Source: Saccharothrix sp. S26 | GTDB lineage: Bacteria; Actinomycetota; Actinomycetes; Mycobacteriales; Pseudonocardiaceae | Assembly (NCBI RefSeq): GCF_021390395.1 | Contig: NZ_JAJUWT010000012.1 | Location: 186,001-250,000, forward strand | Length of the DNA stretch: 64,000 nucleotides | Reading direction: 5' to 3' | Part shown: positions 8,689-18,400 of the stretch, piece by piece | How the letters are laid out: each line of letters opens with the position of its first letter | Numbering within the stretch: position 1 is the stretch's first letter | The notes under the pieces: generated by a model | Databases searched by the model: none | What the model saw: the letters and a program-made list of their open reading frames with translations, nothing else | Told to the model about the DNA's origin: nothing | Program-made: the position numbers and the translations under genes

Positions 8689-9118
8689 CCGGCAGCGCGA
8701 GCTGCTCCAGGAGATCGGCCGCGACCTGGTCGAGGCGTGCCCGGAGGGCTGGTTCCGGGTGGACCTGCGCGCGTCGGTGGCCGTGACGTCGGACTGGATG
8801 GCGCTGACCGTGCTCATGCCCGACCACTCCAGCCCGCCGGTCGACCCGCCGCTGTCGGTCGGCCGGTCGTTGCGGGAGCTGCGCGAGCTGATGTACGTGG
8901 AAGGGCGCGGCACGTGGTTCTCGCTGCGGTACACGATGGACCCGCCGGCGCAGTTCCACGTGGTCTACAACCACGACTACGACCCCAAGTGGTCACCGGA
9001 CCTCAGCCCGCGCGAGTGGGCGCTCGACCTGGAGCACTTCCCGCGCGCCCCGGAGCACGTCCCGGCCTGGTTGCGGGCCAAGCTGCCGACCGACGAACCG
9101 ACCGATGCGGGATACTGA
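8633..9118 (+). CDS. YezG/DUF600-type immunity protein 1
   Basis: A 161-residue protein matching the YezG/DUF600 immunity pattern: an N-terminal helix RELLQEIGRDLVEACPEGWF, a beta-sheet, then RELRELMYVEGRGTWFSLRY and FHVVYNHDYDPKW with a Trp-rich end. The ATG at 8633 follows AGGAGC and lies inside the end of the toxin gene, giving a 56-bp overlap and translational coupling. YezG-type proteins neutralise nuclease toxins such as B. subtilis YeeF, which fits the nuclease-like tip of the upstream protein. Strong context and good family likeness. Confidence 0.8.
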   Translation: MSPSPPGTTVSSSHHQPLDRQRELLQEIGRDLVEACPEGWFRVDLRASVAVTSDWMALTVLMPDHSSPPVDPPLSVGRSLRELRELMYVEGRGTWFSLRYTMDPPAQFHVVYNHDYDPKWSPDLSPREWALDLEHFPRAPEHVPAWLRAKLPTDEPTDAGY

Positions 9119-9122
9119 CGCC

Positions 9123-9554
9123 ATGACGGAACCACTCAACCCGGTCCAGCAGGACGAGTTGCTCCAGCGCATCACCGAGCGCCTGGTGCTCGACCTGCCG
9201 GCGGGGTGGAGCCACCTCCAGGTCGACCACAAGTCCCTCGGCGACCACGTCGAGGCGGGCGGCCTGCTGCGCATGGCCAACGGCGGCATGTTCGGCTGGG
9301 ACCTGCCCGACGAGGTGCTCGACCTGTTCGCCCGGCTGCGCGCGGGCATGGCCCGTCCGGGGCGTGGCACGTGGTTGCACGCCACCTACTGGCTCGACTA
9401 CCCCGACAAGTACTCGATCGAGTACAACCGCCAGGACCAGCCCCGGTTCCGCACCCCGCCGCCCGCACAGGCCTACGCCCGCGAGCTGGAGACCTTCCCC
9501 CGCGCCGACGAGCACGTGCCCGACTGGCTCCGCGCCGCCGTCACCGGTTCCTGA
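9123..9554 (+). CDS. YezG/DUF600-type immunity protein 2 (paralogue)
   Basis: A 143-residue paralogue of the upstream immunity protein: the same helix (DELLQRITERLVLDLPAGW), the same GRGTWLHATYWLDYPDKYSIEY core and the same FPRADEHVPDWLRA ending. The ATG at 9123 lies 4 bases after the upstream stop; an earlier in-frame ATG at 9105 would overlap it. A tandem copy suggests either protection against a second toxin variant or a duplicated immunity gene kept after toxin-tip exchange. Confidence 0.75.
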   Translation: MTEPLNPVQQDELLQRITERLVLDLPAGWSHLQVDHKSLGDHVEAGGLLRMANGGMFGWDLPDEVLDLFARLRAGMARPGRGTWLHATYWLDYPDKYSIEYNRQDQPRFRTPPPAQAYARELETFPRADEHVPDWLRAAVTGS

Positions 9555-9642
9555 CCCCACCCCCGCGCACACCGCCCAGCCGAGGACCATGCTCGGCCGA
9601 TCCCGCGAACGGGTGGGAGTGCGACGTCACCCGCGGTCGGCC

Positions 9643-9689
9643 TTGACAGTGACCGGGGGCCTCCCGAGAATCATGGAAAGCGCTTTCCA
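9643..9689 (+). promoter_or_regulatory. promoter with perfect LacI-type operator
   Basis: TTGACA (9643-9648), 17 bp, then GAGAAT (9666-9671) form a sigma-70-like promoter. Right after it is the perfect 16-bp palindrome TGGAAAGCGCTTTCCA (9674-9689) with the central CG typical of LacI/GalR-family operators. It would cover the transcription start of the ABC exporter gene at 9725. No LacI-type gene is in the window, so the regulator is elsewhere. Confidence 0.7.
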
Positions 9690-9724
9690 GCGCTGGTCGC
9701 AGGCGATGGAGGGAGCAGGTCCCG

Positions 9725-11491
9725 GTGACCTCGTCCGACGCTCCGCGAGGGCACCGCGATCCCGGCGAGCACGCCTTGCGCGCACTGGGACGTTTGCTCC
9801 GCCCGCACCGGCGGCACCTGGCCGGCGCGCTGGCCGTCTTCGTCGTCAAGCACAGCCCCGTCTGGCTGCTCCCCCTGGTCACGGCCACCATCGTGGACAC
9901 GGTCGTGCTGCACCAGCCGCTGGCCGGCATGGGTGTCGCCACCGGCCTGATCATGCTGATCCTGGTCGTCAACTACCCGTTGCACCTGCTCTACGTCCGC
10001 CTCCTGCACGGCAGCGTGCGCCGCGCGGGCACCTCGCTGCGGTCGGCCCTGTGCACCCGGTTGCAGGAGCTGTCCATCGGCTACCACAACCGCACCAGCG
10101 CGGGCGTGCTCCAGGCGAAGGTCGTCCGCGACGTGGAGACCGTCGAGCAGATGGTGCAGCAGACCACCGACACGGGCCTGGGCGCGGTCACCGTGCTGAT
10201 CGGCGGGTTGACGGTGGTCGGCGTGCGCGCGCCGCAGTTCCTGCCCCTGCTGCTGGTGATCGTGCCGCTCGCGTCCCTGGTGGTGCTGCGCCTGCGATCC
10301 AGCCTGCGCGACCACAACGAGGTGTTCCGCCAGGACGTGGAACACCTCGCCGCCCGGGTGAACGAGATGACCCAGCTGATCCCCGTCACCCGCGCGCACG
10401 GGCTGGAGGGCCACGCCCTGCGGCGGATGGACCACACGCTGCGCCGCGTGCTGGACTCCGGCCTGCGGTTGGACCTGACCAACGGCCGGGTGGCGTCGCT
10501 GTCGTGGGTGTTCCTCAACATCCTCGGGGTGCTGTTCCTGACCGGTTCCGCACTGGTCGCCTACCTGGGCGTCTGGGGCATCACGGCGGGCGACGTCGTC
10601 ATGCTCAGCGCCTTCCTGACCACCTCCACCACGTCCCTGGCCACCCTGATGAGCCTCGCCCCGGTCATCTCCAAGGGGTTGGAGTCGATCCGCTCGGCCG
10701 GCGAGGTGCTGCGCACCCCCGACCTGGAGGACAACAAGGGCAAGGTCCAGGTCACCGCGGTCCGCGGGGCGGTGGAGTTCCAGTCGGTCGGCCACGCCTA
10801 CGCCGAGACCGGCAGGCCGGCGGTGCGCGACTTCACCCTCTCGGTCGCCCCCGGTGAGACAATCGCGCTGGTCGGCCCGTCCGGCGCGGGCAAGTCCACG
10901 GTCCTCAACCTGCTCATCGGCTTCATCCGCCCCGCGTCGGGCCGGATCCTGCTCGACGGCGTCGACATGGCGGGGCTCGACCTGCGCACCTACCGGCGGT
11001 TCATCTCGGTCGTGCCGCAGGAGCCGATCCTGTTCGACGGCAGCGTCCGCGAGAACGTCGCCTTCGGCATGCCCGACGCCGACGACGCGGCGATCACGGC
11101 CGCGCTGCGCGACGCCAACGCCCTGGAGTTCGTGGAACGCCTGCCGGACGGGCTGGAGACCTCGGTGGCCGACCGCGGCTCGCACCTGTCCGGCGGCCAG
11201 CGGCAACGCCTGGTCATCGCCCGCGCCCTGCTGCGCGACCCCCGCGTGCTGATCCTCGACGAGGCCACCTCCGCGTTGGACACCCGGTCCGAGGCCCTGG
11301 TCCAGCAGGCGTTGACGCGGCTGGTCCGCGGCCGGACGACGTTCGTGGTCGCCCACCGGCTGTCCACGATCCGCGACGCCGACCGCATCGTCGTCATGCA
11401 GGACGGCGTGATCCGGGAGGTCGGCTCGCACGACGAGCTGCTGCGCGCCGGTGGCGCGTACGCGCGGTTGCACGGTGGCCGTTCGGCCTGA
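9725..11491 (+). CDS. ABC exporter, fused permease and ATPase
   Basis: A 588-residue half-transporter: six membrane helices in the first ~330 residues, then an ATPase with canonical Walker A GPSGAGKST, signature LSGGQRQRLVIARALL, Walker B VLILDEATSALD and the H-loop VVAHRLST. All catalytic elements are intact, so it can work as a homodimer, exporting a hydrophobic compound, lipid or peptide; the substrate cannot be read. The start is GTG after GGGAGCAGGT. A perfect LacI-type palindrome lies over the promoter, which suggests control by a sugar or sugar-like signal. Confidence 0.85.
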   Translation: MTSSDAPRGHRDPGEHALRALGRLLRPHRRHLAGALAVFVVKHSPVWLLPLVTATIVDTVVLHQPLAGMGVATGLIMLILVVNYPLHLLYVRLLHGSVRRAGTSLRSALCTRLQELSIGYHNRTSAGVLQAKVVRDVETVEQMVQQTTDTGLGAVTVLIGGLTVVGVRAPQFLPLLLVIVPLASLVVLRLRSSLRDHNEVFRQDVEHLAARVNEMTQLIPVTRAHGLEGHALRRMDHTLRRVLDSGLRLDLTNGRVASLSWVFLNILGVLFLTGSALVAYLGVWGITAGDVVMLSAFLTTSTTSLATLMSLAPVISKGLESIRSAGEVLRTPDLEDNKGKVQVTAVRGAVEFQSVGHAYAETGRPAVRDFTLSVAPGETIALVGPSGAGKSTVLNLLIGFIRPASGRILLDGVDMAGLDLRTYRRFISVVPQEPILFDGSVRENVAFGMPDADDAAITAALRDANALEFVERLPDGLETSVADRGSHLSGGQRQRLVIARALLRDPRVLILDEATSALDTRSEALVQQALTRLVRGRTTFVVAHRLSTIRDADRIVVMQDGVIREVGSHDELLRAGGAYARLHGGRSA

Positions 11492-11579
11492 CGCGATATT
11501 CGCTTGACCCGGCCGCGGCGGGGCGCTGCACTGCCGCAGGCGCCGCGAGCCGCGGCGGGAGCACCCCGGAGAGGCAGCG

Positions 11580-12794
11580 ATGGAGATCCGTTCCACGACC
11601 GACGACGACCTCGACGTCTTCGTCGCCACGCTGCACGCCGCGTTCGGTCGCTTCCCCGAGACCCCGGTCGACGGCGGCGGGCTGTGGTGGTCGGCGTTCG
11701 AACCGGACCGCGGGCTGCTCGCCGTGGCGGAGGACGGGCGCCCCGTCGGCACCGCCACCGCGTACTCCTTCGAGCTCACCCTCCCCGGTCAGGTCGTCGT
11801 CCCGGTCTCGGGGGTGAGCGATGTCGGTGTCCTGCCCTCGCACCGCCGCCGGGGCGTGCTCAAGGCGATGATGCGGCACCAGCTCGCCCAGCTGCGGGCC
11901 CGCGGCGAGGCCGTCGCCGTGCTGCTGGCCTCGGAAGCCGGGATCTACGGCAGGTTCGGCTACGGACCGGCGACCTACACGCGGCGGCTGACCGTGCAGC
12001 GCCACCAGGCCGCCCTCGACCGGCCGCGGGCACGCGTCGGCGTCGACGAGGCCGGCTCGATCGAACTGCTGCGCGGCGCCGACTGCCGCGAGCTGCTGCA
12101 AGAGGTCTACGACCGGTACCGCCGCGCGCAGCCCGGCGCGCTGTCCCGGCCACCCCGCTGGTGGACCCGGCGCGCGGGACAGCCGCCGATCTCCCCCGCG
12201 CCGCGCTACGTCGCCGTCCACCGCGACGACGACGGCGTCCCGGACGGTTACGCGGCTTACTCGGTCGGCGAGCACGGCACCCTGACCGTGGACGAGACGA
12301 TCACCACCGACGACGCCGTCTTCACCGCGCTGGCCCGGTACGTGCTCGGCCACGACCTGGTCACCAAGGTGGTGTTCAAGCACTTCCCACCCGAGCACCC
12401 GTTGCGCTGGCAGTTCGCCGACTTCCGCGCGGGCCAGGTCAGCGAGGACACCGACTGGCTGTGGGTGCGGCTGCTGGACGTGCCGCGCGCGCTGGCCGCG
12501 CGCGGCTGGTTCGCCGACGGGGAGCTCGTCCTCGACGTCGAGGACCCGTTCCTCGGCGAGCACGGCCGCTACCTGCTGACCGTCCGCGACGGCGAGGGCG
12601 ACTGCGTCCCGACGGACCGGGAACCCGACCTGTCGCTGGACGTGCGGGACCTGGGCTCGATCTACCTCGGCGGCACCACGCCGAGCACGCTCGTCCGCGC
12701 CGGGCACGTCCGCGCGCACCACCCGGACGCGGCCGCCCTCGCCGACACCCTGTTCCGCGCCGACCGCGCACCGCACTGCCTGCACTGGTTCTGA
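11580..12794 (+). CDS. Eis-like GNAT N-acetyltransferase
   Basis: 404 residues, the usual length for the Eis family (two GNAT domains plus a sterol-carrier-like domain). Visible features are the acetyl-CoA loop LPSHRRRGVLKAMMRHQL, the strand pair SEAGIYGRFGYGPAT, and the C-terminus HCLHWF ending in Phe, whose carboxylate serves as general base in Eis. Eis enzymes acetylate amines on aminoglycosides or peptides in the cytoplasm. A GGAGAGG site precedes the ATG. The 88-bp gap after the ABC gene contains TTGACC, so it may have its own promoter. Confidence 0.85.
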   Translation: MEIRSTTDDDLDVFVATLHAAFGRFPETPVDGGGLWWSAFEPDRGLLAVAEDGRPVGTATAYSFELTLPGQVVVPVSGVSDVGVLPSHRRRGVLKAMMRHQLAQLRARGEAVAVLLASEAGIYGRFGYGPATYTRRLTVQRHQAALDRPRARVGVDEAGSIELLRGADCRELLQEVYDRYRRAQPGALSRPPRWWTRRAGQPPISPAPRYVAVHRDDDGVPDGYAAYSVGEHGTLTVDETITTDDAVFTALARYVLGHDLVTKVVFKHFPPEHPLRWQFADFRAGQVSEDTDWLWVRLLDVPRALAARGWFADGELVLDVEDPFLGEHGRYLLTVRDGEGDCVPTDREPDLSLDVRDLGSIYLGGTTPSTLVRAGHVRAHHPDAAALADTLFRADRAPHCLHWF

Positions 12795-12809
12795 CCGGCC
12801 GGCGGGCGG

Positions 12810-13781
12810 TCAGTTGCCGGCCGCGGCGGCGCAACGCCGCGCCAGGCGCGCGAAGGCATCCCTCAGCTCGGCCGGCCCGACGACCTCGACGTCGGCGTCG
12901 AACCGGCTGATGGCGCTCGCCAGGGCGTGCCACGACCACGACCCGGTGACGAGCCGGCAGCGGTCCGGCCCGAGTTCCTCGACCACGCCGTCGTGGACGA
13001 ACGGTGCCACCTCGGCGGCCGGCAGGTCGAGGACCACCTCCCCGCGGCACGGCCGGCCGCCCGAGTCGTCCGTGCCGGAGAACCGGGCCGCGACGAACGC
13101 GGCCACGTCCCCGCCGGGCAGCTCGCGCGGGGCGAAGCGGGGGCCGGTGGGCGTGCGCGGGGTGATCCGGTCGGCGCGGAACGTGCGCCAGTCGGCGCGG
13201 TCGAGGTCCCAGGCGACGAGGTACCAGCGGCCGCCCCACGTGACGAGGTGGTGCGGTTCGGCCCGGCGCGGTGCCGCCGTGGGGTCACCGGTCGCGCTGA
13301 CGTAGTCGAAGCGCAGCACCTCGCGCGCGTGGACGGCGTCGCTGATCGCCAGGAGCACCCCGCTGCCGACCTGCGCCGTCGGGGCCCGTTCCACCGCGGT
13401 GACCCGCACGGTGTCGACGCGGTGGCGCAGCCGGGCCGGCATGACCTGCCGGACGGTGTTCAGCGCCCGTGCGGCGGCCTCCTCGATGCCTGCACCCGCG
13501 GTGGTGGCGATCCGCAGCGCCACCGACAGCGCCACGGCCTGCTCGTCGTCGAACAACAACGGCGGTAGTCGCGTGCCGGCCCCGAGCCGGTATCCCCCGT
13601 CCGGGCCCTTCGTGGTCACGATGGGGTAGCCGAGCTCGCGCAGGCGGTCGACGTCTCGGCGCACGGTGCGGGGGCTGACCTCGAGCCGTTCGGCCAGCAG
13701 CGCGCCCGGCCAGTCCCGGCGCGCTTGCAGCAGCGACAGCAACGACAGCAGCCGTGCTGAGGTCTTCGGCATGTCCGTCAT
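12810..13781 (-). CDS. YafY-type HTH/WYL-domain regulator
   Basis: About 323 residues: an N-terminal HTH_11 winged helix (LLSLLQARRDWPGALLAERL, then SPRTVRRDVDRLRELGYPI), the linker DGGYRLG, and a WYL domain (HHLVTWGGRWYLVAWDLDRA, then WRTFRADRI). WYL domains bind ligands, often nucleotides or ssDNA. It diverges from the VOC gene at 13869 across 87 bp, the usual arrangement for regulator and target. Two ATG codons (13781 and 13772) can start it. Confidence 0.85.
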   Translation of the reverse strand: MTDMPKTSARLLSLLSLLQARRDWPGALLAERLEVSPRTVRRDVDRLRELGYPIVTTKGPDGGYRLGAGTRLPPLLFDDEQAVALSVALRIATTAGAGIEEAAARALNTVRQVMPARLRHRVDTVRVTAVERAPTAQVGSGVLLAISDAVHAREVLRFDYVSATGDPTAAPRRAEPHHLVTWGGRWYLVAWDLDRADWRTFRADRITPRTPTGPRFAPRELPGGDVAAFVAARFSGTDDSGGRPCRGEVVLDLPAAEVAPFVHDGVVEELGPDRCRLVTGSWSWHALASAISRFDADVEVVGPAELRDAFARLARRCAAAAGN

Positions 13782-13868
13782 TCTGCCCCACAGAAGAGGA
13801 CACAACCTGGCCGCTACTCCTGCGACCGTGGTGTCACACCAAGCACCACATCGAGCCGAGGAGCACCC

Positions 13869-14291
13869 TTGTCCGTCACGACCACCACCCACCTGAACTT
13901 CCGCGGTGACGCGCTCGCGGCGCTGGAGTTCTACCGATCCGCGTTCGGCGGCGACCTCGCCGTCGTCACCTACGCCGACGCCGGGAACGTCCAGGTCGAG
14001 TCCGAGGCCGACCAGGTCATGTGGGGCCAGGTGGTCGCCGGGAACGGCTTCCACGTCATGGCCTACGACGTGCCCTCGCGGCTGGGGTACGACCAGGGCG
14101 AGAACTCGTTCTTCGTCTCCGTGCGCGGCGAGTCCGCCGAGGAGGTCACCGGTTACTGGGAGAAGCTGTCCGACGGCGCGACCGTCGTGGTCCCGATGGG
14201 CCCGGCGGCCTGGGCCCCGGCTTACGGGATGCTGCGGGACCGCTTCGGCGTCGTCTGGGTCCTCGATGTCGTGAACGAGTACAACGCGTGA
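13869..14291 (+). CDS. VOC (PhnB/glyoxalase-like) protein
   Basis: 140 residues with the VOC fold of the PhnB-like subgroup: HLNFRGDALAALEFYRSAFG at the N-terminus, WGQVVAGNGFHVMAYD and a final GMLRDRFGVVWVLDV strand. Members are often called 3-demethylubiquinone-9 methyltransferase-like, but most have unknown substrates. The only workable start is TTG at 13869, eight bases after GAGGAGC. It is likely controlled by the divergent WYL regulator. Confidence 0.75.
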   Translation: MSVTTTTHLNFRGDALAALEFYRSAFGGDLAVVTYADAGNVQVESEADQVMWGQVVAGNGFHVMAYDVPSRLGYDQGENSFFVSVRGESAEEVTGYWEKLSDGATVVVPMGPAAWAPAYGMLRDRFGVVWVLDVVNEYNA

Positions 14292-14361
14292 CGCCACAGC
14301 GGGTGGGCGGCACGCTCCCGCCCACCCGCGGCAACCACCGATTCGACGGGACACCACCACG

Positions 14362-15465
14362 ATGACCACGCGCCCCCTGCTCGACACCAGGGCGCTCAAC
14401 CGCGCCACGCTGGCCCGGCAGTGGCTGCTCCACCGCACCGACCTGCCGGTGCTCGACGCCGTGGCGCACCTGTGCGGTCTGCAAGCGCAAGAGCCGCAGG
14501 AACCGTTCGTCGGCCTGTGGTCACGGCTGCGCGCCTTCGACCCGACCGCGCTGGACGACCTGCTGACCGGGCGGCACGTCGTGCGCACGCACCTCATGCG
14601 CCGCACCGTCCACCTCGTCACCGCCGACGACGCGCTCGCCTGGCGGGCCCGCCACGACGCCATGCTGCGCCAACGGGTGCTCGGGGTCTACCGCCGCGAG
14701 TTCGACGGCGTGGATCTCGACGAGCTCACGGCGGCGGCCCGCGCGGTGCTGGCGGACGGCGAGCCCCGCACGATGCCCGAGGTCGGCCGGGCGCTCGCCG
14801 CCCGCTGGCCGGCCGTCGGACCGCGACCGCTGGGCGAGATGGCGGTCGCCGCCCTCCTCCCGACCGTGCAAGTGCCGCCACGCGGGTTGTGGCGCCGGAA
14901 GGCGGGCGCGCGCACCGCGTTGCTCGCCTCCTGGCTCGGGCGCGAGGTCGACCCGCCCGCCCCGGACGGCGCCGACCCGGTCGGCGAGGCGCTCGTGCTG
15001 CGCTACCTGGCCGCGTTCGGGCCCGCCGCCACGGCCGACCTGCGGGCCTGGTCCGGCCTCGCCGGCTTGCCGGGCGCGGTCGCCGCCACCCGCGCGAAGC
15101 TCATCGCCTTCCGCGACGAGCGGGGCCGGGAACTGCTGGACCTGCCCGACGCGCCGCGCCCCGACCCCGACACGCCCGCGCCGGTGCGGTTCCTGCCCGC
15201 GTTCGACAACGCGATCCTCGGCTACCACGACCGCGGCCGGGTCATCGACCACGACCACCGCGGCTTGTCGGTCGCCGGTGCGCGCGTCGTCCTGGTCGAC
15301 GGCCGGGTCGCCGCCACCTGGACCGCCGAGGAGGGCGCGGTGACCGTCACCCCGCTGCGCCCCTTCTCCCGGGCCGAACGCGACGCCGTCACCGGGGAAG
15401 GGCTGGAGCTGGCCGCGTTCCTGTCCGACGACGACAACCCCCGCGTGCTCCTCGCGACCGGCTGA
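14362..15465 (+). CDS. AlkZ-like winged-helix DNA-binding protein
   Basis: 367 residues of the HTH_42/AlkZ superfamily, with the conserved N-terminus (LDTRALNRATLARQWLLHR), the Q-x-Q catalytic-site motif in CGLQAQEPQEPF, and the later PAFDNAILGYHDR strand. Characterised relatives are DNA glycosylases that remove alkylated or crosslinked bases; some sit in biosynthetic clusters as self-protection. It starts with ATG 70 bp after the VOC gene and ends 12 bp from the convergent CHAT gene. The enzymatic role is inferred from family. Confidence 0.8.
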   Translation: MTTRPLLDTRALNRATLARQWLLHRTDLPVLDAVAHLCGLQAQEPQEPFVGLWSRLRAFDPTALDDLLTGRHVVRTHLMRRTVHLVTADDALAWRARHDAMLRQRVLGVYRREFDGVDLDELTAAARAVLADGEPRTMPEVGRALAARWPAVGPRPLGEMAVAALLPTVQVPPRGLWRRKAGARTALLASWLGREVDPPAPDGADPVGEALVLRYLAAFGPAATADLRAWSGLAGLPGAVAATRAKLIAFRDERGRELLDLPDAPRPDPDTPAPVRFLPAFDNAILGYHDRGRVIDHDHRGLSVAGARVVLVDGRVAATWTAEEGAVTVTPLRPFSRAERDAVTGEGLELAAFLSDDDNPRVLLATG

Positions 15466-15477
15466 ACGCGCGGACGG

Positions 15478-18400
15478 TCACAGTCCACTGTGGACCAACG
15501 AGGCCCACAGGTGCGGCCGGTCCGGTTGCTCGGCGCGCAGTTCCCGCACGACCTGGCGCAGCGCCTCGGCCGCCACGTCGGCCGCGGGCAGGAGGGCGTA
15601 GAACCGGTCCGCGGCGGTGGCGGCGGTGCGGTCGTCCAGCGGCCAGAGGCCCGCGACCACGTGCCGGAAACCCGCGAGCTGGAACGCCGACGCCAGGTGG
15701 ATCACCTCGTCGGCGTGGCGCCGGGACGCCTGCCCGGTCGAGCACGCCGACAGGTAGGCCAACTCCGCGTCACGCGGGTTCAGCCGGCTGATCGCGGCGA
15801 TCGGCAGCACGCCGTCGTGCAGGTGCAGCGCGCCCTCGGACGGCCGGTCGGCGTCGATGCCGGCGTGGCAGGCGAAGTGCGCCCACGCGGACCCGGCGAG
15901 CGCGGCCGTGACGCGGTCCACGGTGGCGTGCTCGTCGGTCAGCAGCACCCCGGCACGGCGGGCGTGCAGACCGGCCGCCTCGGCGGCGGTGGCGGGCAGG
16001 TCCGGCAGACCCGGCGTGCGGGTGAGCGCCACGGTCAACTGCCTGCGGCTCGACGCCGCGGGCCGGCGACGCGCGTGGGCCAACGCGCGCAGGGTCGGCG
16101 TGTAGGAGGAGGTGACGCGGTCCAGCGCGCCCGGTCCGCCCGGCGGGCCGGCGGCGTGCAGCGGGAGCAGGCCGAGGCGGCCGGTGGGCATCCACCAGAC
16201 GCGGGGCGTGCGGCCGGGGTCCGGTGCGACGACGTCCAGCACGGGTCCGACCGCCGCGTCCCAGAGCCGGGCCAGCAGGTCGGTCACCACGCGTTGGCGG
16301 CGCAGCTCCCCGGCGAACGCGCTGCGGTCGTCGATGGCCTGCGCCAGCTCGGTCGCCCACGTGTCCACGTCACGCGCGATCAGCCCAGGCAGGGGCACGT
16401 GCACGGGCTCCGCGTCGGGTCCGACCACGATCGCGTCACCGTGCGCGCGCCCGGCGTTGACCAGCACCACCGCCCCACCCGTCACGGCCTGCCGCAGCTG
16501 CGGCCACGTCGGCGGCAGCAGGAACCGGTCCAGGCCGGGCAGGCGGCGCACGTCGGCCAGCACGGCGTCGTACTCGGCCCACAGCCGCCTGCGGTGCTCG
16601 ACCACGTCCGAGCCGAGGTCCACGGCGTTGAGCCGGTCGCGGACCCGGTGCAGGCGGTGCGCGAGCTCCGGGTGGGCCGCCTCCAGCTCGGTCAGGTCCG
16701 TGCGGCTGTCCAGCTGCGCCGCGAGCAGGATGCCCCGCCCCTGTTCGGCGACCCGCAGCGCGCCGACCGCGTCACCCAGCGCGCAGTGCGCGGCGATCGC
16801 CTCGCCGACCAGCCCGACCCGGCCGCCCAGCAGGCGTTCCCGGTCGGTGTGCGTGGTCTCGCGTGACGCGACCGACGGCAGGAGTTCCACCGCGCCGGCC
16901 AACACGCGCCGGGCGGTCTCGGCCTGGCCGAGCGACCCGGCGAGCCTGCCCACGGCCCACCCCGCCACGACCCGGTCCGCCGGCGGCGCGGCCGTGAGCC
17001 GGTCCAGCTCCGCCGCCATCGCCTCGACCCGGCGTAGGTCGGGGACGTCCGCGCCGACGTCCACCCGGTTCTGGTGGCCTTGCGCGAGGAAGTACAGCCG
17101 CACGGCCCGGCTCGGGTGGTCGGGCGGGGTCGCCGCGAGCGCCCGACCGGCCACCTCGGCCACGGCGGCGGCGTCGGCGGGCGACCCGGTGAGGCGGTAG
17201 CGCACCTGGTGCGCGCCCGCGAGGCCGGACAGGCAGGCCGCGTGGTGCGGGTGCCCCTCGGTCGTGCCCGCCACCGCCTGCCGCGCCAGCTCCACGGCCC
17301 GGTCCGCGTCGGCCGTGGCGCGGGTCAGCTCGCACCGCTCCCGGTGCGCCACCGCCAGGTTGAACAGGCGCAGCACGCGGTCGGGGTGGTCGGGTGGGGT
17401 GAGCGAGACGGCCCGCGATCCCACGTCGACCGCGAGGTCCACGTCGGACGCGGTGCGCAGGTGCTTGCCCCGCGCCAGGTGCGCGGCCGCGAGGTTGGCC
17501 AGGTAGACCGGCAGCACCGCGTGGTCGTCCGGGGTGGCGGCCACCGCCCGTTCCTTCAGCTCGATCGCCCGGTCCAGGTCGGCCAGACCACCGACCCGCT
17601 CGAACCGCAGCTGGTGCACGCCACCGAGGTTGGACAGCACGAGCGGGCGGTCGGGGTGGTCGGCCGCGATCACGGCGACGGCCCGGCGGCCGACCTCGAT
17701 CGCCTGCTCCAGGTCGGCCGAGCGGCCCAGGCGCAGGTAGCGGGCCCGGTGGGCGTCACCCAGGTTGGTCAGCCAGAGCGGGAGCCCCGCGTGCCCGTCC
17801 GGGACGGAGGCCACCGCCCGCTGGTGGAGGTCGATGGCCCGGTCGAGGTCGGTCAGGTCACCGGTGTGCTGGAACCGCTCCTGGTGGGCGGACGCGCTGT
17901 TGTTCAACGCGAACACCCGGCCCGTGGCGCCCTCCGGGGTGACCTCCAGCGCCCGCCGGCAGGCGTCGACGGCGCGGTCGAGGTCGGCGAGGTCGCCCCG
18001 GCGTCGGAACCGCGCCTGGTAGGCCATCCCCAGGTTGGTCAGCGGCGTGGCCAGGTCCGGGTCGTCGGGGCGGGTGGCGGCGAGCGCCCGTTGCTTGAGG
18101 TCGATGGCCTGGTCGAGGTCGGCGAGGTCACCGGTCCGCTCGAAGCGGGTCTGGTGGATGATGCCGAGGTTGCCCAGGAAGGTCGCCCGCAGCGGGGTGT
18201 CGCCCGCGACGGCGACCGCGCGGCGGCCCGCTTCCAGGGCCCGGTCGAGGTCGGCCGGGCGACCGGTCCGCTGGAAGCGCGCCAGGCGGGCGAGCGCCAG
18301 GTTGGACGCGCGGCCGGCCAGCTCGCCGTCTTCCGGCCCGGTGCCGGCCACCGCGCGTTCCAGGTGCTCCACGGCCCGGTCGAGGTCGGCGAGGTCGCCC

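Noticed and set aside
5617..8934. Very long open frame antisense to the toxin gene
   Set aside because: It mirrors the third-position GC bias of the real gene, is dominated by Arg/Val/Gly low complexity, and has no domain; the plus-strand frame has clear toxin domains.
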